A DNA stretch of 64,000 nt, taken from positions 54,391,136-54,455,135 of the forward strand of contig CP141136.1 in the NCBI GenBank assembly GCA_035236585.1, read 5' to 3'. Positions 59,691 to 64,000 of this stretch are shown here, piece by piece. Both the position numbers and the translations under genes were made by a program. The notes beneath the pieces were generated by a model. It saw only the letters and a program-made list of their open reading frames with translations, made no database searches and was not told the origin of the DNA. The DNA is from Warburgia ugandensis. Taxonomy: Eukaryota > Streptophyta > Magnoliopsida > Canellales > Canellaceae. The stretch's first letter is position 1, and each line of letters starts with the position of its first letter.

Positions 59691-59959
59691 ATAATGTAAA
59701 AACCCTAAATTTTAAAAGCTTAATTCCATTTAACTTTATTATGAAGAAAGGAGAAAATATGATTTTCAAATCTAGAATACTAAGAAATAAGCTTTTTTAT
59801 AAAAAATAAATCAAGTGTTGAAACCTTAGTATTTGGATTGCACTCAAAAAATGAATCCAATGACACCAACAACACTAAAAATAGAGTTGTGATGAGAAAG
59901 TTATAAGATTTTTAATTATAGGGGAGGCTTTTTTTTTTATTTTTTATAATGACACCCCC

Positions 59960-60440
<481 letters not shown>

Positions 60441-61199
60441 ATGCACCATTATTTACGGCAATGGTAACCTTTAGCTACCGTTGATTTTCAAAGCATGATG
60501 ACCAAATAGTGGCGGTTGAAGATTTGACACCACAGTTGGACTCCCTGTGAGGAGAGGATCAAAATTGCTCTGAAAATTCCTTGATCAGATCAAATTTCAT
60601 CCAGGATTGGATGGTTCTAGGGTTTATCAACCCAATCTACATAATGGAAAAGTTAGATTTTTTATCAGGGATCATTTAACCATCCAAATTGGATGCAATC
60701 CTAATCTGAGAGCGCATGGTATGATCTGCAAGATTAGCACTGTTCATTGATTCTCACGATGTGAGTAACAAAACCCATCAATCAATTTGATCATTGGTGA
60801 AGATTTGATGGTGATCTAAAGCTAATAGCAATGTATGATCAAGATCGTTCTAATCTATGATCGAGCTGACCATCTATCGTCATCTTGCTGTTGATCTATC
60901 ATCAAATGTTAGATCATTGGCCAAATCAGCAAACCCCCACATGATCGAACTATTAATGAGTCACTAGCTTCTTGATCTGTGATTGATCTGACCTTTCATG
61001 GTGATCCAATAGTTGATCGGTCACTAAATGCTAGATCTACTGCTAATCCCCCCTTTAAGACTTTTACATTTGATTAGTTGTTTAGCACCTAAATCTATGA
61101 TCAATTTGAGTTTTCAATCAAATCTACTCATAAATTTAACACTGGACCATTTGATCTATCTCCATAAATTGACCTAAGTGTAGAGTAGTTATCAGACAC

Positions 61200-61215
61200 C
61201 TATATATATATATAT
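61200..61215. repeat. (TA)n microsatellite
   Basis: Eight TA units. Confidence 0.9.
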
Positions 61216-62350
61216 GGCACTTTTCCATAATCTGATTGTTGGATAGTAGTTAGATGCTTAAATTATGAGATCAAGCATCCCATTTCCTTGATCAATGACC
61301 CAAAACATTTTATCTAAACCATCCATTTCATCCAGTGCGACTTGAGTAGTAAAACCCCTCTAGTTATTTGATGATCAATTGAGTCTAGCCAGAGATTTGG
61401 ATAATGCAAAGACACACAACCATGATCAAACTTTTAGTATGGTAATACTTCTACAATTTGTCTTCTCTTGCAATGATCTAAGCAAGGAATCAAGTGCAAC
61501 AAGGTAGGACTAGGAAAATCTACCTTTGATTTGATCTAGTTGATGCATATAAGAATCTAGATTTCTATTTTAATACAACCCCCAAACCATTAATCTTAGC
61601 CTAGGGTGATTAAGATAGTGACATCCAAAGATGTATCCTGGAAAAGATCATAGAAATTTAATGGTTCAATGATTTAGACTATTAGATCATAAATAAAGTT
61701 AAATATTTAAGTGCGTGTTGGTATATTAAAAATAGAATTTTTATGCTCTATATAGATTAAAGCACAAATTGATTGACTCATTATTGGATCACAGAGAGAG
61801 CTAGGGAAAAAGCTTGAGGAATTTGTGAAACCATCGCATGGGATAGATAGTTTTAACATCTATTTGCCATTTGGATTTTGAACATGTCATCAATTTTATT
61901 AAAATATGTGGATTTTGAATGATTGAACTATACTGATTATTTGATTATTTTGCATTCAATTTGAATTACATGACATCATAAAATTGATATGTTGCCATGT
62001 TATGTTCTTTTTTCAAAGTATGCATATAATTGTAAACAAGGCATGAAAGTTGATGCATGGTTTTAATCTTCTAATGCATACTTTTAATCTTGAAAGATAG
62101 ATAGAGCTATTCATTTTGTTACATACATTTGTGCATCTTATTTGTAACTCATAAGAAAGGAATGATTTGTAAAATGCAACAATCCCCTGTTTTGAAATGA
62201 ATTATAGAAATGCATGTTTTGCATGATGAATATATTATATGATAAAGCGACATTTGCTGAGATAAATGTTTGTTCAGGCTATTAAGCCTAGTGGGCACTA
62301 TGCTGAGAGGTTATATGATTTTGGCCTCCTGACCTCTAACCACTAAAGGT

Positions 62351-62351
<1 letters not shown>

Positions 62352-62385
<34 letters not shown>
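62352..62385. repeat. (GT)n microsatellite
   Basis: About 17 GT units inside the candidate LTR. Confidence 0.95.
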
Positions 62386-62386
<1 letters not shown>

Positions 62387-63515
62387 TATATAAAAGGCAC
62401 CTATTCTTCTCAACTGTTGTAGTAGGGAAACAACCACTGGAAGTATTCACAGAATCCTTTTCGAGACATATTTGTAGTCGTTGTGGAGGTTGCAGTGGTT
62501 GGTCTCTACATATTGGAGACGAATGAATTCAATAAGCTAATTTTGAGCATAGTGATCCATGATACTTTAGTTTTGTAATATTATATATGATGAGATTGTT
62601 GACGGTCCTTAGATAAGTACTCATAACCAATCAGCTGATGTGTTTATCAGTATGTATATGTGCATATGATGATATTGTCGGTTTGAAATTGCCACTATTC
62701 GTGATTTAGTCTATTACTATTTTAATATTTTGAGGATGTTATGACATTTGATTTATCAAGTTAGGTGATGAATCTTTTATATAACTTAAGAGTTATGCAC
62801 ATATGTGATTTTATAATATATTATATGTTATAATTTATACGAGATTACCATGCAAATTAGATCATTTGAAAAACATATGTTTAAAGTTGTGAATGTTTTA
62901 TGTTGGTATTATTTGAAATATTTTAATATGGAATTGTAATCTTGAGTTAATATATGATTTCAAATTATATATCCTATCTTTGAATTGAACATTGTATTTT
63001 TTAGAACTACATAAAAAAAGATTTGAGATATTATCTAGAATTATATTTCAAAAATTTGTATAGTATATGTGAAACTACCTATACAAGCATAAGCTTATTG
63101 AGATATTGTAAATTTGCTTTTAATATCTCAGGACTATGAATATTTTGACTTGAGGCAAAGAAATTCAAGGTGGATGTAAATATTTGTGAAGACAAAGGTT
63201 CAATAAACTATATAAACAATATAAGTATGGCTTATCTTTTTTGAGCATATATATGTAATTATTATAGTTGGACTGTGACTTATGATTAGCTAAATCTAAG
63301 ATGCATGTATTTCTAGTTTAATTTTAAAATAAAAATATTTTTTAGTTATTTTACTTTCTTGAAGGTAAATGATACTCGGGATTTTTAAAAAGAACTTAAA
63401 AGAAAAAGATTCTTCTACTCATTGTTTTTTCAAAATTGTTTTCAAATAGGGATTGATCCCGCATTAGGAATTAATTTTGCATTTAAAAATACATATGAAA
63501 GTTCAGGTTGTCACA

Positions 63516-64000
63516 AACAATGATAGATCTTGGCCTTTAATGCTCAAAAAGTAAGGATGCTTTCCAATTATAGATTTTTCATAAATTGTCTCTCTCTTCA
63601 ATCCTTTATTATCTCTACTTGTATTCCTTATTTTTCTCATGTAATCATTGGGATTGAGTGTGACTCACCACTTTGCATGGCATAAATCATGTGGCTCTTT
63701 AGGTGGTCCCTTCTTTTAGTTGAGTAAGAGAGAGTGTAAGGAATATATCTCATGTGGACCCAAATCTTCTAACTTATTTTTTTTTAGAAAATTTTTATTG
63801 TGTGATTATAATATATGTAATTTAAACTTTTCTTAGAAGATTACAAAGGTCGTAAATAGTCTGCATACATGCATGGAAAGTTATGTCACCTTACTTTTGA
63901 TAAGAATACCCTTTATATACAAATAAGGTCAATGTTCTTCCTAGGGTTTATGACCATGCTAACTTTAATAATTACACCTAATTTTTATTCTGAACTTTTG
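63516..64000. other. AT-rich DNA to the end of the window, no gene seen
   Basis: Nothing recognisable. If the candidate LTR has an internal region it would begin here, but no initiator-tRNA primer-binding site is visible after 63515. Confidence 0.4.

Overview
The window looks like nuclear DNA of a flowering plant. It is AT-rich, uses GT-AG introns, contains Au-type SINEs, L1-type LINEs, CACTA and hAT transposons and LTR retrotransposons, and has only two recognisable host genes. I cannot name the species. No bacterial, viral or organellar gene cluster is present.

Host genes, both on the minus strand: (1) an NPF (NRT1/PTR family) proton-coupled transporter gene at about 6723-10049, with four supported exons and two frameshifts that may make it a pseudogene; (2) a complete ten-exon gene at 41217-49702 for a 596-residue TMEM214/DUF2359 ER-membrane protein, with a 4.3 kb third intron.

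The rest is layered transposon debris. 0-6.6 kb holds a decayed L1-type LINE with an Au SINE and its target-site duplication just downstream. 11.5-20.4 kb holds a decayed CACTA element (TNP2-type transposase) with palindromic subterminal repeats, a tandemly duplicated 3' region containing telomere-like repeats, and a 3.3 kb block that looks like a solo LTR. 21.3-27.1 kb holds a second CACTA-type pseudogene on the minus strand (Transposase_24/PF03004-like), between a CAAGTC hairpin array and arrays of GACGGTT hairpins and ATGTAATTAACT repeats. 27.8-31.9 kb holds an hAT transposase gene, broken by two stops near its N-terminus, lying between two GACGGTT hairpin arrays. 31.9-33.1 kb holds an hAT-like terminus and a LINE 3' fragment split by a second Au SINE. 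38.5-40.5 kb is a compact LTR retrotransposon with paired LTRs, a primer-binding site and a gag zinc-knuckle remnant.

49.9-64 kb has no recognisable gene. It holds a foldback repeat around a (GT)n tract, a candidate LTR with primer-binding site near 56.1-56.5 kb, a purine-rich kilobase, and a 3.8 kb candidate solo LTR (59695-63515) with an internal 191-bp tandem duplication and a long (CT)n tract.

The features most worth a second look are the hAT gene between CACTA-style hairpin arrays, the transposase pseudogene whose stops all sit at positions compatible with glutamine codons, and the nested tandem-duplication and telomere-like region at 15.3-20.3 kb. I found no convincing evidence of a wholly new biological system.
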